From Poa pratensis (Eukaryota; Streptophyta; Magnoliopsida; Poales; Poaceae), in the NCBI GenBank assembly GCA_947311845.1, contig CAMZMU010000089.1:17984336-18048335 (forward strand): a stretch of DNA of 64,000 bases. Direction: 5' to 3'. The notes beneath the pieces were generated by a model. That model worked only from the letters and a program-made list of their open reading frames with translations, made no database searches and was not told the DNA's origin. Shown one piece after another: positions 9,156 to 19,800 of the stretch. Position numbers and translations under genes: made by a program. Numbering within the stretch: position 1 is the first letter of the stretch; each line of letters starts with the position of its first letter.

Positions 9156-12100
9156 TCATCCTAGGATTGAACTGCCAAGGGATGCAAAAACCCTCGGCAG
9201 TTCAGTCGCTTCAAGGACTCCAGGAGCGGCTCAAACCGGATGTGCTTTTTCTGTCTGAAGCACATATGAATAAAGTTAAGGCAGAACGGTTAAAGTTGAG
9301 GCTTAAGTTCGATGAGATGGCTGTTTCAGAAAGTGATGGTAGGAGTGGAGGCCTTGTTTTATTCTGGAACAAGGACATTACGGTGACATCAAGAGATATT
9401 AGCCCTAATTTTATAGATATTCGCATCAATGAACACAGTGATTCGGGATGGCGTCTTACTGGGTTTTATGGTGAACCGAGTGGCTCTAGGAAACATCTGT
9501 CTTGGCAATACATCAGGGACTTGCATGCAAACATTGATCTTCCGTGGGTCATGCTTGGAGATTTCAATGAGATTTTATACAATTCTGAAAAGGAGGGAGG
9601 GAATGCTCGGCCTTTCCGATGTATGCAAGCCTTCCGGGAGGTCCTTAACGATTGCAATCTTGAAGACATGGGGTACTCAGGTGATATCTTTACCTGGAGG
9701 CGTGGAAGGATTCGTGAAAGGTTGGATAGAGCAGTGTGTGATCCGAGGTGGGCAACGATGTTTCCACTAGCTGGCGTGAAAAATGAGGACTTCGGTAAGT
9801 CTGACCATAGACCAATTCTTATTGATACTGAACTGAATTCTGGTTTGCTGACTAATAGGCCCAGAGGCCCCCCAAAATTTGAGGCTCGGTGGTTATGTGA
9901 AGAGTCGGTGGAAACCATTATCCAGACTGCCTGGTACCGGGCAAAACTTCTGCATGCCGAAGAAACTCTGAGTGAACATACAAAAGAAGTACATGAAGCT
10001 TTGCACCGTTGGGATAGAGAGATCCTTAAGGGGCCTAGGAGAAGGCTTCGGGAGCTACAGAAAGAACTAAATGCTGTGATGACGGGTCCGCTAACGGATG
10101 AAGCTGTGGCGCAGCAGAAGGAAATTCAGTTGAAAATTGAAAATCTTCTTGAACAAGAGGAACTTTATTGGATACAGAGGGGGAGAGTAAACTGGTTGAA
10201 GCAGGGTGATCAGAACACAACTTTCTTCCACCGTTCGGCCACGGCAAGAAGGAAACAGAACTTCATAAAATCTTTGAAAAACGACGCAGGTGATACGGTA
10301 GAAGACCAGGATCAGCTTATGTCCATGGCATCTTCATACTTTGAGCATCTGTTTACTACAGAGGTACAAGATCCGGATCAAACTGTTGTTGACAAAATCA
10401 AACCGTGTGTAACTGGTGAGATGAATGATCTGTTATTGGCAACTTATTCAAGGGAAGAAGTTAGGAAAGCGATGTTCAATATAGGTGATCTAAAAGCCCC
10501 TGGCCCGGACGGTTTACACGCTATTTTCCATAAGCGTTTCTGGCATATCATAGGAGAGGATCTTACAGATGAGGTACTGATGGCGGTGAATAATAAGGTA
10601 ATTCCGGAGGGTTGGAACAATACCACAATTTTTCTCATCCCAAAGGTGGAAAATCCCGAGTCTATCACTCAATTTCGCCCCATAAGCCTCTGTAACGTGG
10701 TTTATAAAGTCATATCTAAGCTGATTGCTTCGAGGCTGAAGATTCTCTTGCCCGATATTATATCTCCAACTCAGAGTGCCTTCGTTCCTCGGAGGCTTAT
10801 TACTGATAATGTTTTGGTAGCTTATGAATGTTACCATGCTATAAAGAACAAGAAGGTGGGGAAGTATGGAACATGTGCGGTGAAATTGGATATACACAAA
10901 GCATATGACAGGGTTGAGTGGGGTTTTCTCAAGAAGGTGTTGATCCGGATGGGCTTTGATACTGGATGGGTTGGTCTCATCATGGCATGTGTGTCTTCAG
11001 TAAGGTATCAAGTTCGGTTAAATAATGTTCTTTTTTATTACATTTTTCCATCCAGAGGCCTCCAACAAGGAGATCCTCTATCACCTTACTTGTTCTTGCT
11101 ATGTGCGGAAGGACTGACTAGTTTGCTGAATTTTGAGGAGGAATCGGGGCATCTGCTGGGTGTAAAAGTCTACAGAGGGGCACCGACTGTTTCGCATCTT
11201 CTTTTCGCTGATAACTCTTTAATTCTTATGAGAGTGGATGCAGCCAATGCCTCTAGTCTTCGCCGTGCCCTAGATGACTATTGTATGGCCTCGGGTCAGC
11301 TGGTTAGTGATGCGAAGTCAAGCATATTTTTCAGCCCGTGTACAGAAGTTCAGACAAGGGTAGAGGTTTGCTCAATCCTGAACATTATGACTGAAGCTAT
11401 CACTGATAAATACCTGGGTTTGCCACCTCTCGTTGGGGTGGATAGATCGGACTGCTTTCAACATATTGTTGATAGAATTTGCAAATTGTTGAGTGGATGG
11501 AAGGTAAAGAACTTGTCATTTGGAGGGAAGGAAGTGTTACTAAAGGCTGTCATCCAGGCCATCCCTGCATATGCGATGTCTGTATTCAAGCTGCCAAAGC
11601 AGATTATCAAAGGGATAATTACTGCAATATCCCAATTATGGTGGGGAGATGATTATCAGAAGAAACATATGCATTGGTTTGCATGGTGGAAAATGTGCGT
11701 GTCTAAGAAGCAAGGCGGTATGGGGTTTAGAGATCTACACTGTTTCAATTTGGCTATGTTGGCCAAACAATGTTGGAGGCTAATCACATCACCAAATTCT
11801 CTGTGTGCTTCGGTACTGCGTGCTAAGTACTTTCCTTCAGGTGATCTTCTTAGTTGTCAATTAAAGAAGGGGAGTTCTTATACGTGGCAAAGTATCTGGG
11901 CAGGTATTCAGAGTTTTAAGAGAGGACACATTTGGCGGGTTGGTGATGGATCACAAAATAACATATGGGATGACCCATGGATTCCTACTAGCCCTACCAG
12001 AAAAGTTGTGACCCGTAGAGGTAATGTGGTGTACACAAAGGTTTCTGAGCTTATTGACCAAGAGAATGAATGTTGGGACGAAGACCTCTTGAAAGAAATC

Positions 12101-12619
12101 TTTTGGTCAACTGATGTACAACGTATCATGCATATACCCTTGCCTAGGACAATGATGGAGGATTTTACTTCTTGGCACTATACCAAAACAGGTACTTTCT
12201 CGGTCAGATCCTGTTATTATGTCGAGTGGGAGCATCAACATGGAAACAAATTGAGACGAACTTCAAATTTCAGTACTTCCTCAAATCTCCCAATTTGGAG
12301 AACGGTTTGGGGACTCAACGTGCCGGCAAAAATCAAAATTCACTATTGGCGATCCCTAATTGGAGCCATTCCTTGTAACGGAATTTTGGCGAATCGCCAT
12401 ATTCAACCAAGTTCCCAATGTCAGTTATGCCAATTGGAGTGTGAGGGCTTGAGGCATGCCTTCTTTACATGCCCAAGAGTGCGAGAGATCTGGTCTGGGT
12501 TGGGGCTCGGAGATGTCATCTCGCAGGTATGCAACTATGAGCGAGAAGGTGGTCCGATCCTTGAAACTCTGCTGCGTAATCGATCAGCAAAAGCACCACT
12601 GCTCCAAGACGGTGGATAG
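9152..12619 (+). CDS. LINE ORF2: AP-type endonuclease and reverse transcriptase, C-terminus frameshifted
   Basis: ORF2 would nick the target DNA and prime reverse transcription. It is open for 1155 codons. The endonuclease (about 1-225) keeps its motifs: LNCQG, the acidic site in LSEAH, GDFNEIL and SDHRPI. The RT domain follows with APGPDGLHAIFHKRFW, FRPISLCNVVYK, motif A (KLDIHKAYDRVEW) and motif B (GLQQGDPLSPYLF). Motif C reads LLFADNSLILM where active plant LINEs have FADD: the second catalytic aspartate is Asn, which should abolish polymerisation. A zf-RVT region (VWGLNVPAKIKIHYWR, C-x2-C...H...C) lies at about 1055-1130. A single-base frameshift near 12610 ends the frame early; the RNase H part continues in another frame. 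The start is the ATG in the ATGA overlap with ORF1. Confidence 0.88.
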   Translation: MIILGLNCQGMQKPSAVQSLQGLQERLKPDVLFLSEAHMNKVKAERLKLRLKFDEMAVSESDGRSGGLVLFWNKDITVTSRDISPNFIDIRINEHSDSGWRLTGFYGEPSGSRKHLSWQYIRDLHANIDLPWVMLGDFNEILYNSEKEGGNARPFRCMQAFREVLNDCNLEDMGYSGDIFTWRRGRIRERLDRAVCDPRWATMFPLAGVKNEDFGKSDHRPILIDTELNSGLLTNRPRGPPKFEARWLCEESVETIIQTAWYRAKLLHAEETLSEHTKEVHEALHRWDREILKGPRRRLRELQKELNAVMTGPLTDEAVAQQKEIQLKIENLLEQEELYWIQRGRVNWLKQGDQNTTFFHRSATARRKQNFIKSLKNDAGDTVEDQDQLMSMASSYFEHLFTTEVQDPDQTVVDKIKPCVTGEMNDLLLATYSREEVRKAMFNIGDLKAPGPDGLHAIFHKRFWHIIGEDLTDEVLMAVNNKVIPEGWNNTTIFLIPKVENPESITQFRPISLCNVVYKVISKLIASRLKILLPDIISPTQSAFVPRRLITDNVLVAYECYHAIKNKKVGKYGTCAVKLDIHKAYDRVEWGFLKKVLIRMGFDTGWVGLIMACVSSVRYQVRLNNVLFYYIFPSRGLQQGDPLSPYLFLLCAEGLTSLLNFEEESGHLLGVKVYRGAPTVSHLLFADNSLILMRVDAANASSLRRALDDYCMASGQLVSDAKSSIFFSPCTEVQTRVEVCSILNIMTEAITDKYLGLPPLVGVDRSDCFQHIVDRICKLLSGWKVKNLSFGGKEVLLKAVIQAIPAYAMSVFKLPKQIIKGIITAISQLWWGDDYQKKHMHWFAWWKMCVSKKQGGMGFRDLHCFNLAMLAKQCWRLITSPNSLCASVLRAKYFPSGDLLSCQLKKGSSYTWQSIWAGIQSFKRGHIWRVGDGSQNNIWDDPWIPTSPTRKVVTRRGNVVYTKVSELIDQENECWDEDLLKEIFWSTDVQRIMHIPLPRTMMEDFTSWHYTKTGTFSVRSCYYVEWEHQHGNKLRRTSNFSTSSNLPIWRTVWGLNVPAKIKIHYWRSLIGAIPCNGILANRHIQPSSQCQLCQLECEGLRHAFFTCPRVREIWSGLGLGDVISQVCNYEREGGPILETLLRNRSAKAPLLQDGG

Positions 12620-13281
12620 AAACGACTTAATTGCCACTGCTGTGTGGTATATATGGTGGGAGAGAAGACAAATTACCCATGGTGAATCTGTTCAGGCACC
12701 TGCTAGATCGGCGCAGGCGATTTCTACGCTAACGCTGAATTATACTCGTTCTAAGAAAAAGAGCTCCGGGATTAGAAGACATGGGTGGTCTCGACCAAGA
12801 GAGAACTTCGTAAAGCTCAACGTTGATGCAAGGTTCAGTTATGATACTGGTACTGGAGGCACCGGCGCAATCATACGGAGCGACAGGGGACTCTTCTTAG
12901 CGGCGAGCAATTGTGGTATACCCTTTGCGGCTGATCCAGCATCAACGGAGGCACAAGCTCTTCGTGATGGTCTACTACTTGCAGGTCAAATCGGGTGTAA
13001 CAGAATCGAGGTTAACTCGGACTGCGTCGAGGTGATTGATGTGATGAAGGGGGGGTGGCATTTCGATGGGTCCAGCGACGGCGATCTATGAGGAGTGTAC
13101 CTTTCTTAGCCGTAATTTTACTGAGGTTGTGTTTAGTCATTGTCCGAGAGAGGCCAATGTGGCAGCGCATGTGCTTGCTAGTAGATCGGAGGGGAATCAG
13201 TTGGTTGTTTGGCTTGATGACCCTCCGGACTTTATTTTGTACGCGTTAGCAAACGATGAGTCGGTGCTGCAACCCGACTGA
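12613..13281 (+). pseudogene. RNase H-like C-terminal domain of LINE ORF2, split by two frameshifts
   Basis: Plant L1 ORF2 proteins often end in an RNase H-like domain (RVT_3). After the frameshift near 12610 the homologous sequence continues in a second frame (DRNDLIATAVWYIWWER), with the acidic residues of the fold visible: D in KLNVDARFSYD, E in STEAQALRDGL and D in EVNSDCVEV. A second shift at a run of seven G near 13049-13055 moves the end (CPREANVAAHVLA, carrying the last conserved region) into a third frame that stops at 13279-13281. The domain was therefore complete before two single-base indels. The G-run one could also be a sequencing error. Confidence 0.8.
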
Positions 13282-13479
13282 TGATGTAACTGTGTTTCTG
13301 TGGAGGCGGTAAGTTTCAGACGCGCTCTTTTTCTTACCAGGGTACCTACGGGGACTGGAAAGTTTTTAATGAGTCGGCTTGCTGACCTAATATAGTGGGG
13401 AAAATTTCAAAAAAAGGTTAATGATCAATCAAAATTGACCATTCTAGAAGCGAACTACAACAAGGTTCGTTCATTTGAG

Positions 13480-14836
13480 AGAAAAACAAGTTTGAGTTTG
13501 GCTCGTCTTAATGGTGGGCAAAAGTCCGCCTTGAAGATTTTTAGAAGTAGTCTGAGACGATTGACATCCTCCGGATTTACTCCAATTAATGGTGGGCAAA
13601 AGTCCGCCTTGAAGATTCTTGCGCGTGAAGTAGTGGGTGCTTTGTTGCGGTGATGAGAGATCTTTCAGTGTTGAAAGCAGTGTTCCCTGCTTCATGAGTC
13701 TTGAAAATTCCATTTCCTCCTGAGCGGTTACCTGAGCAACCCCCTCAAACTGTAGCTTCTTCTATTGGAAGGATTTACCTTTTTTCTAATTTATTAACTT
13801 TGTGGATGTCATTGGCCAGTTTGAGATATGCACCCACTTGAACTCATTTCTCAGCTACAGCGGACGCAATCTAAGCAAAGATCGTAGGCAAAGATGACAC
13901 AGCAGACAGCACAACCCGCTGAAAACACGTTTCAGTATAACACACACACTCTTTAACTCTGGAATAAAAATCTCGTGGAAACACCACCAACACAGGAAAT
14001 CAAATGAAACATGTATGAGAAGGGCTACATCAGTGAACTGTGACGAAAACACTTGCCCTGTGTTTCAAGGACCCGCGAACATCCAAGCAAACAACGGTGA
14101 TGCGTTTATGAGGATCCATCTTTCGTGGTGGTGGCCGGGCTCTGCTGCTGCTGGTCCAGGAAACGGACGACGACGCAGGTGATATTGTCCGCGCTTCCCC
14201 TCTTGGTCGCCTCCACGAGGAGCTTCTTGGCAGCCTCCTGCGAGTCCACTATCGGCTTCACCATCGCCACAGCTTCCTGGGAACAAAGAGCAGCTTCAGA
14301 ATTCTGCGTCCCGTTGTGAAGTTCAGGATTTGGGGATTTTTTTTAGTGTTTGTTTACCTCGTTAGTCACCACGTCCCACAGCCCATCGCTCGCGAGGATG
14401 AGGAACTCCAGAGAGCTGTCGACCACCTCCTCCTGTTGCAGGCATGATTTACTATCTCAAATTTCATAGCAGGGAACAACATTTCCTGTCTTGGTAATAT
14501 TGTTCAAGATTCGTACAGCACATTTATGATCTGATCTAAGTCACAAACCTTGATTTCTGGATCAGCAACCACGTACTGCTTCAAGAGTTTGTCACCAAAT
14601 GCCCGAGAAACAGCAAGTACGCCGCCCACACGCCAGGTTCCTGTAAAATTTACATGATTGATGATTTCACAACGAACACATAATAAAGTTGGTGGTTCAA
14701 GACACCATTAGCATCCAGTAGTTTGAGAGAATGCCAGGACTTATGTACCTGCCCAATTCACGAAACCTCCAGCATCCTCTATCCTCTGTCTCTCATCTGT
14801 CTGATCGGGCTTATGGTCCCTTGACACCGCTATAGC
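13480..14836. repeat. Second copy of the PP2C 3' segmental duplication (parental locus)
   Basis: This stretch aligns along its length with 6200-7596. It comprises PP2C exons 5-8 and about 600 bp of 3' flank, which includes the phrase 'tgagcggttacctgagcaac' (13720, 6453) and the block 'tgtatgagaagggctacatc' (14012, 6798). Within the flank, a module near 'gtccgccttgaagatt' occurs at about 13527 and 13602 here and at about 6250 in the other copy, with a degenerate version near 6070. Confidence 0.82.
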
Positions 14837-16098
14837 TGCACCATTCAGTGAGATGAATTAGGTTCATGATTGATCTAAATCGAATGGTTCTAGAAGGGAC
14901 CTACAACCAATAATTTAATTGATATGTTAACAAACGATTAATATAGAGCATTCTGGTACTGAAATCACTAGTGAGGAGTAATGTACATGCTGATCCATTA
15001 CTACGAAAGAATGAGCGCAGAGGAATCTGAATTGTTGGAAATGTGGCATGTCAATTTTCTTTGTGCTTCATAAGTAGACTGAAATTTGACCCAAAGAATG
15101 TGTCGATCTTACCATCGCCACCTCTACAAATGACAGCCCTAGAATCTCCAACATTTGCCACCACCAGGCGGTCTCCTACTAGAATGGCCGTGGAAGCCGT
15201 CGACCCTGCGTCTCGATTGTGTTTGGTATCGGCTTTCAGAAGTTCTGAATCCGTGTGAGTGAAAGTTTCAGCTGCAGGAGTACATTCCACGCATTTTAAA
15301 CTCCAAAAGTAAACAAATACTTATGTTTTTGTGATTTAATTCTTCTTTTGTCCAATGCGTACCAATGGCAGACTTGGTATCAGTGAAGAACTTGGGGTGC
15401 TTGATTAAGTTGCTGAAAAGGTTTTGCTTGACAAATTCTGCTGCTCGAGCTCCACCATGACCTGCAGAAACGGAGCACTCGTTAGTTACAATAGGCAATG
15501 GCTTCTGCAAAAGAAGATGAGCACTATATCTGAACCTAGCATGAATGCTTGCTATAATTCAGTTAGCTTCTCCTGAACCGGACTACATCTTACCATCGAA
15601 AACACCGAACAATCCGACGGTCTCTCCGTCAACACCATCAACTCTGGTCTCGTGGAAATCCTCCATGGAAGATCTCTTCCCGAGGCAGCTCGCATACCCA
15701 TAGCTGAACTTGCCATTCTCACTGCCATGATAAACAGCATCAATACTTGTCCGAAGGAAATTTCGCAAAAGATAACCAAAATGCAACCCAAAGTACTCGC
15801 GACTGTATTCATCAGCAAGATGCTAATCGCACGAGCAGTGATCCCAGCTTAGGATCCGTGGGTAAGTTTGACAACTTCGCTGTGATGATGAAAAACATCG
15901 TAAAAGAAAAGAAATTTTTCAGGCATGCTCTTGCCATTTTTAGCAAGGAGGATGCATGGAAAGTAAACATGGTCCGCCGTCCGCCGGAGACAGCGACGGC
16001 GATCGGACGGTGCACCAAACATAATCACCACACGAACGCAAAGACAGAATTGCATGATACCTGAACCCGCCGCCACTGACAGGCCTGCCGTCCCCCAT
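14106..16098 (-). CDS. Protein phosphatase 2C (PPM family), PP2C59/WIN2-like, 8 exons
   Basis: A Mn2+/Mg2+-dependent Ser/Thr phosphatase. I place the exons (minus strand) at 16061-16098, 15594-15721, 15363-15461, 15113-15271, 14749-14835, 14549-14640, 14358-14432 and 14106-14276. All junctions have GT/AG and phases agree, giving 849 nt, 282 aa. PP2C signatures in order: RSSMEDF (about 29-35), FDGHGG (54-59, split by intron 2), [53 protein letters not shown] and [13 protein letters not shown]; the metal-binding aspartates are kept. The start ([12 protein letters not shown]) gives a shorter N-terminus than Arabidopsis PP2C59 (about 311 aa). From memory, the sequence resembles that protein more than the ABA co-receptor clade. 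It appears intact and is the parent of the pseudogene at 6.2-7.6 kb. Confidence 0.92.
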
Positions 16099-16958
16099 CG
16101 GTCGAGGATAACGGCCGGATTCCTCTTCACCGACGCACAAGCGCGACAGGGCAATGGCAGCTAGCGACGAGGGAAGAAGAAGAACCAATCGGCCCAGGAG
16201 CCTTTCACGGGAAGTAAATAAACGAGTGTTGTTCAAAAAAAAAAAAAAAAAAAAACGAGTGGAGGCGGAAACGATGAGCTCGTGCGCGGTAGCGATGATC
16301 GGTGCCGAGGCTCTTTCGCTCTCTGGTGTAAATAAGGAAGGAGGACGACGATGAGAACTGGGCAGGAACGCGCGGAGCTCGTGCGCCTAAAATGGAGGCG
16401 TGGCGCGTGCGGTGGCGGGGAGAGGAAGTCGCGCGGCCACGACGATGGCCGGTGCCGTGCGGGCTAACGTGGCGGCCAATGCCGTGGACGCGTCGAGGGT
16501 CCCGTACTCGGGGAGTTCGGCCTTTTCTTGGATCTCTCGCCCCCGTCATCTTCTCCTTCATACGTGTTGGTGTCGTGGTTCTCTTCCCCTGCTCCTCCAT
16601 CATTCGCCTCCATCGGCTTGGGCGTCACCGAATGATTCGAAGCCCAACCGAAATGGTGGCGGCGCTGCTCGAAGAGACGCCGCGTGGCACGGGCTCGTAC
16701 GGGGAAGCGACACGTGTGCACCGGCCAGGTGCTCGGAACACGTTAGAGTGCCCAATAATAGTAGTCCTGGTCTGACCGGTTCCTGTAGTAACACGTCAGT
16801 GTTTGGTTTCCGGTTGGTGCCGTGGTGAACTTCTCGCGGCGATGTTGCTATGTTTCACCGTTTCAACGGAAATGCGTGCTTCATAGATTAAAAAATTCAG
16901 CGTTATAGACTTAAGTGCACTTTTTGTCTCAAAAAGTAAAGCGCCGATAAAGAGCATA
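16099..16958. other. GC-rich 5' flank of the PP2C gene
   Basis: This holds the presumed 5' UTR and promoter of the minus-strand PP2C gene. The region at about 16260-16760 is CpG-rich, with overlapping long frames on both strands and no recognisable domain, as expected of a GC-rich grass promoter. A run of 21 A (16235-16255) is flanked by acgagtg on both sides. Confidence 0.5.
16235..16255 (+). repeat. A21 homopolymer upstream of PP2C
   Basis: Twenty-one consecutive A, with acgagtg just before (about 16222) and overlapping its end (about 16254). It may be a microsatellite, or a tiny insertion ending in poly(A) between 7-bp repeats. Its length is liable to error. Confidence 0.8.
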
Positions 16959-17243
16959 CTCCCTCCGTTTTTAATTATAAGACGTTTTAGCAATTGTTTA
17001 CATGCACATATACACATATGTATCTAGACACATTTTAGTGTACATGTTCACTCATTTTTCATGCATATAGACAACATGTACAACACCTAAAACATCTTAT
17101 ACTCCCTCCGTCCAATAATAAGTGTCTCAAGTTTGCCAAATGGTGAATATATCTAGACATGAAACATGTATGGATACATCCACTTTTTGGCAAACTTGAG
17201 ACAGTTATTATTGGACGGAGGGAGTATTAAAAAACGGAGGGAG
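16959..17243. mobile_element. Stowaway MITE (Tc1/mariner), outer copy
   Basis: The inverted termini are ctccctccgttttt and aaaaacggagggag, with TA on each side (16957-16958 and 17244-17245). The two halves of its arms (attataagacgttttag and ctaaaacatcttat) are separated by a second MITE. Confidence 0.88.
17102..17224. mobile_element. Stowaway MITE nested inside the outer MITE
   Basis: A 123-bp element with termini ctccctccgtccaataataa and ttattattggacggagggag, flanked by TA on both sides (17100-17101 and 17225-17226). It can fold almost end to end (gtctcaagtttgccaaa pairs with tttggcaaacttgagac). Confidence 0.92.
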
Positions 17244-17244
17244 T

Positions 17245-18347
17245 ACAAAACAACACCATAAGCGCCGCCTTCGTGGTAAGATCAATCTATATACTATCTC
17301 ACTTATCGCACTATACCAATTTACACATCCCTACTTTGATAACGTGTATTACACTGCATAAATGTTGGTGATAGTTTAACACATAAAACACACAACATAT
17401 AGCCATAAGTCTCGGTCACCAAAAACATTATTGGCCACCAACCCCGGCCACCAAATTTGGCCATCATAATACACTTAAAAAGGAAGATAGATTCACCATA
17501 TTTGTATAACATGCTGATCTTTTATAGTTTTGCTATTTGACAGCCGGATGTTTTTCAATTCGTCAACAGTCGGATTTCTTGTCCGTTAGATATGTGTTAA
17601 GTCGCGCGTCGTAATTTTTTTGTTCGCTCATGGTTTTTCCTGAACAGCCAAACGGTGCACTTTTATTGCGCTGATTTTCTTTTTTAGCCAGAGTAGTGTG
17701 ATCTCACTCAGAAAAACCCAGAGCACTTGGGCGTTCTATTCTTAGTCATAATTTTTTTGTTTCTGGTCCGGCTACTTCTACATTTTGGGCTCTGATTTTT
17801 GGTTTTTGCTTTTCTGCAGAAATTAAGTACTTTTAAATTACTAACTTAGCTCGTGTATGTACTAATTGCTGCATGTAAATTACTAGCTACAAGATATATA
17901 TACATGTTTTGGACCTACATGTAAATTACTAGCTCGTTTGCGCGTATATAACAATTTTTTAAAATAAGTCTTCACAAAATACAGTACCTTGTACGAAAAT
18001 TCATGACTTTTAATCCAAATGAATAAACTCATGGCCATATGCATGGCTAAGTTATTTGGGACGATTACCAAATTTGGCACAAACATGGGTTTTAACATTA
18101 TAAACAAGTTGCCAATTTGAGACTCCAAGATTTTTTGAATTTTTTCACCATTTTAGTGCTATTTTTTTATTTTTTATGAAGCACGTACCACAAATAAAAT
18201 TGCAAATTGGACTTTTAAAATTTTCACAAAAAGTATATCATATTGGAGGCATGTTCCACAAATATCTTGATCTTTTTAGCATTTGAACTATATTCCATTC
18301 ATCAATTTAGTTTCACGGGATTTATAAAAAATAATTCAAAGTTTGGC
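17245..18347. other. AT-rich intergenic DNA
   Basis: No gene, TIR or TSD is seen. The phrase 'tgtaaattactagct' occurs at about 17874 and 17920, a small local repeat. Confidence 0.5.
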
Positions 18348-19800
18348 TTATTTTGAATTAATATAATTCAGATCTCGAAATAGAAGCGATAAATTTACGT
18401 CTTTGTGCCCAGACAGTACAAGTTTGATATTACACCCATGACTACGCTGCACAACTTTAAAATATATCTTCATCCCTTTAGGAAAATAACAGCAGGATAC
18501 GTGTCGAGGTGGGTCTCCAACAAACACTATATCGAGGTTATGACGCTTCTGGACATCCAGAAGCGTGAACCCATTGCAGTTCCAACATACGAGTTTCAAT
18601 GCGACCTGAAGCACCCCTCGAAGGAACCTGCCGATCCTAAAAAAGTGTTGATGTTTTCACCATCTTTCTTTGACCTTTTCACACGATCATACACATTTTC
18701 ATTATGTGGATTGGACAAAAGGGTCCGTAGCAGCTCATCCTCACTCATGTTATTTCATCATTCGCCCCTGTCGACCACATGTTCAAAGCCAATTACAGGC
18801 TTAGTCCCCTGAATCTTCAAAGACAATCTCTTCTTTGCTCGACCATCTAAGTTTTCATGACGAGACATAATCATATCATTGGTTATATTGGTCCTAGTAC
18901 ATAGTTGTATCTTTTAGTGGGTCTCCAACGTCACTATTTATCACCACCACTCCAAACTCCGAACGAGCGTGGACTTCTTCAATCTCTTCTAAGGCCACCT
19001 CTCGTTCCACCCTGATAAGCTCCAATATCAAACCTACCATGCCAGGTTTGAGGTTTCCATCAGCTTTTAACCAGTCACCCCATTTTTAGCATCACCTCTC
19101 ATGCTCAAAGGAGCCACACTCAACATAAGTATTCCACAAGCTCCACAAAATGTAGGAACCTTTTCATATTGGATTTTATAGAATTCTAGTTGACCGCCAC
19201 AAGATATAGTAAGAAAACGGATCAAAAGTTTTTGCACCTCTAGCTTCACTCTAACTCTCATAAAATTTCCCAGACCATGCAGAGCAGTTTCCACTTCAAC
19301 AAGTTTGCATATTCTTTTCAAAACTCAGTCTGTGACCAAGGATTTGGACCTATACTCATCAAGTAGTTTGTGAATTTGAACCCACTCGGCAATAAATACA
19401 GTTCCACCGATTCTGGAGCATCTAATCCATGGCATTCTAACAAAACATCCACTGTCTTCTCGTGGTCACCTTCAACCAATCTCCAAGACAAAATCATTGA
19501 ACTGTGAAAACACTGTATTCTAAGGGCTAAATTTTATGTCACTCGCTGACTTCATGCTACCCGCATATGCTTCTAAAATTTTGTGGGTTGAAGTGGTTAG
19601 ATGAACAAACTTAGCCAACGCCATCCACTTGACTCACTCTTTCCAGACGTCAGGTTCTTCCTGGCACACCAAATCATCTAGTTCATCATCATTGACTCCC
19701 AGACATTGTAGTAGATCCCCAAGTTGTTCGTCTTTCTTCAATCCAAATCCTTCACCAGTCTGACTCACCGAGCTCGATGTCCGAGAACTCATCTCCGTGA
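18348..19800 (-). pseudogene. Decayed LINE remnant (ORF1 and the start of ORF2)
   Basis: On the minus strand from about 19793 a LINE ORF1 begins (MSSRTSSSVSQTGEG, then DDELDDLVCQEEPDVW) and is broken by several in-frame stops. The middle carries a DUF4283-type end and zinc-knuckle start (LEFYKIQYEKVPTFCGACG, near 19130-19190), with the knuckle decayed. At 18614-18348 the first part of an ORF2 endonuclease is readable (LKLVCWNCNG). Everything downstream (catalytic endonuclease motifs, RT) is missing. LINE copies are usually truncated at the 5' end; this one keeps the 5' part and lacks the 3' part, so a later deletion is likely. It differs from the LINE at 7.6-13.4 kb. Confidence 0.72.

Larger units (their letters stand above)
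7600..13415 (+). mobile_element. LINE (plant L1/RIX type), nearly full length
   Basis: The element has the full plant L1 layout on the plus strand: a short GC-rich 5' UTR, ORF1 with a CCHC knuckle (7773-9155), ORF2 with endonuclease and reverse transcriptase (9152-12619), an RNase H-like region continuing in other frames to 13281, a 3' UTR of about 130 bp and a short A-rich tail (ttcaaaaaaa, about 13408). The exact 5' end is uncertain (about 7597-7625) and no TSD could be matched. It lies exactly between the truncated PP2C copy and the start of the second copy of the duplicated segment. Two frameshifts in the C-terminal part and an altered RT motif indicate a dead copy. Confidence 0.88.

Noticed and set aside
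16205..16828. Long overlapping ORFs upstream of PP2C
   Set aside because: Both strands are open in several frames because of GC richness; low-complexity Arg/Pro/Ala sequences without known domains.
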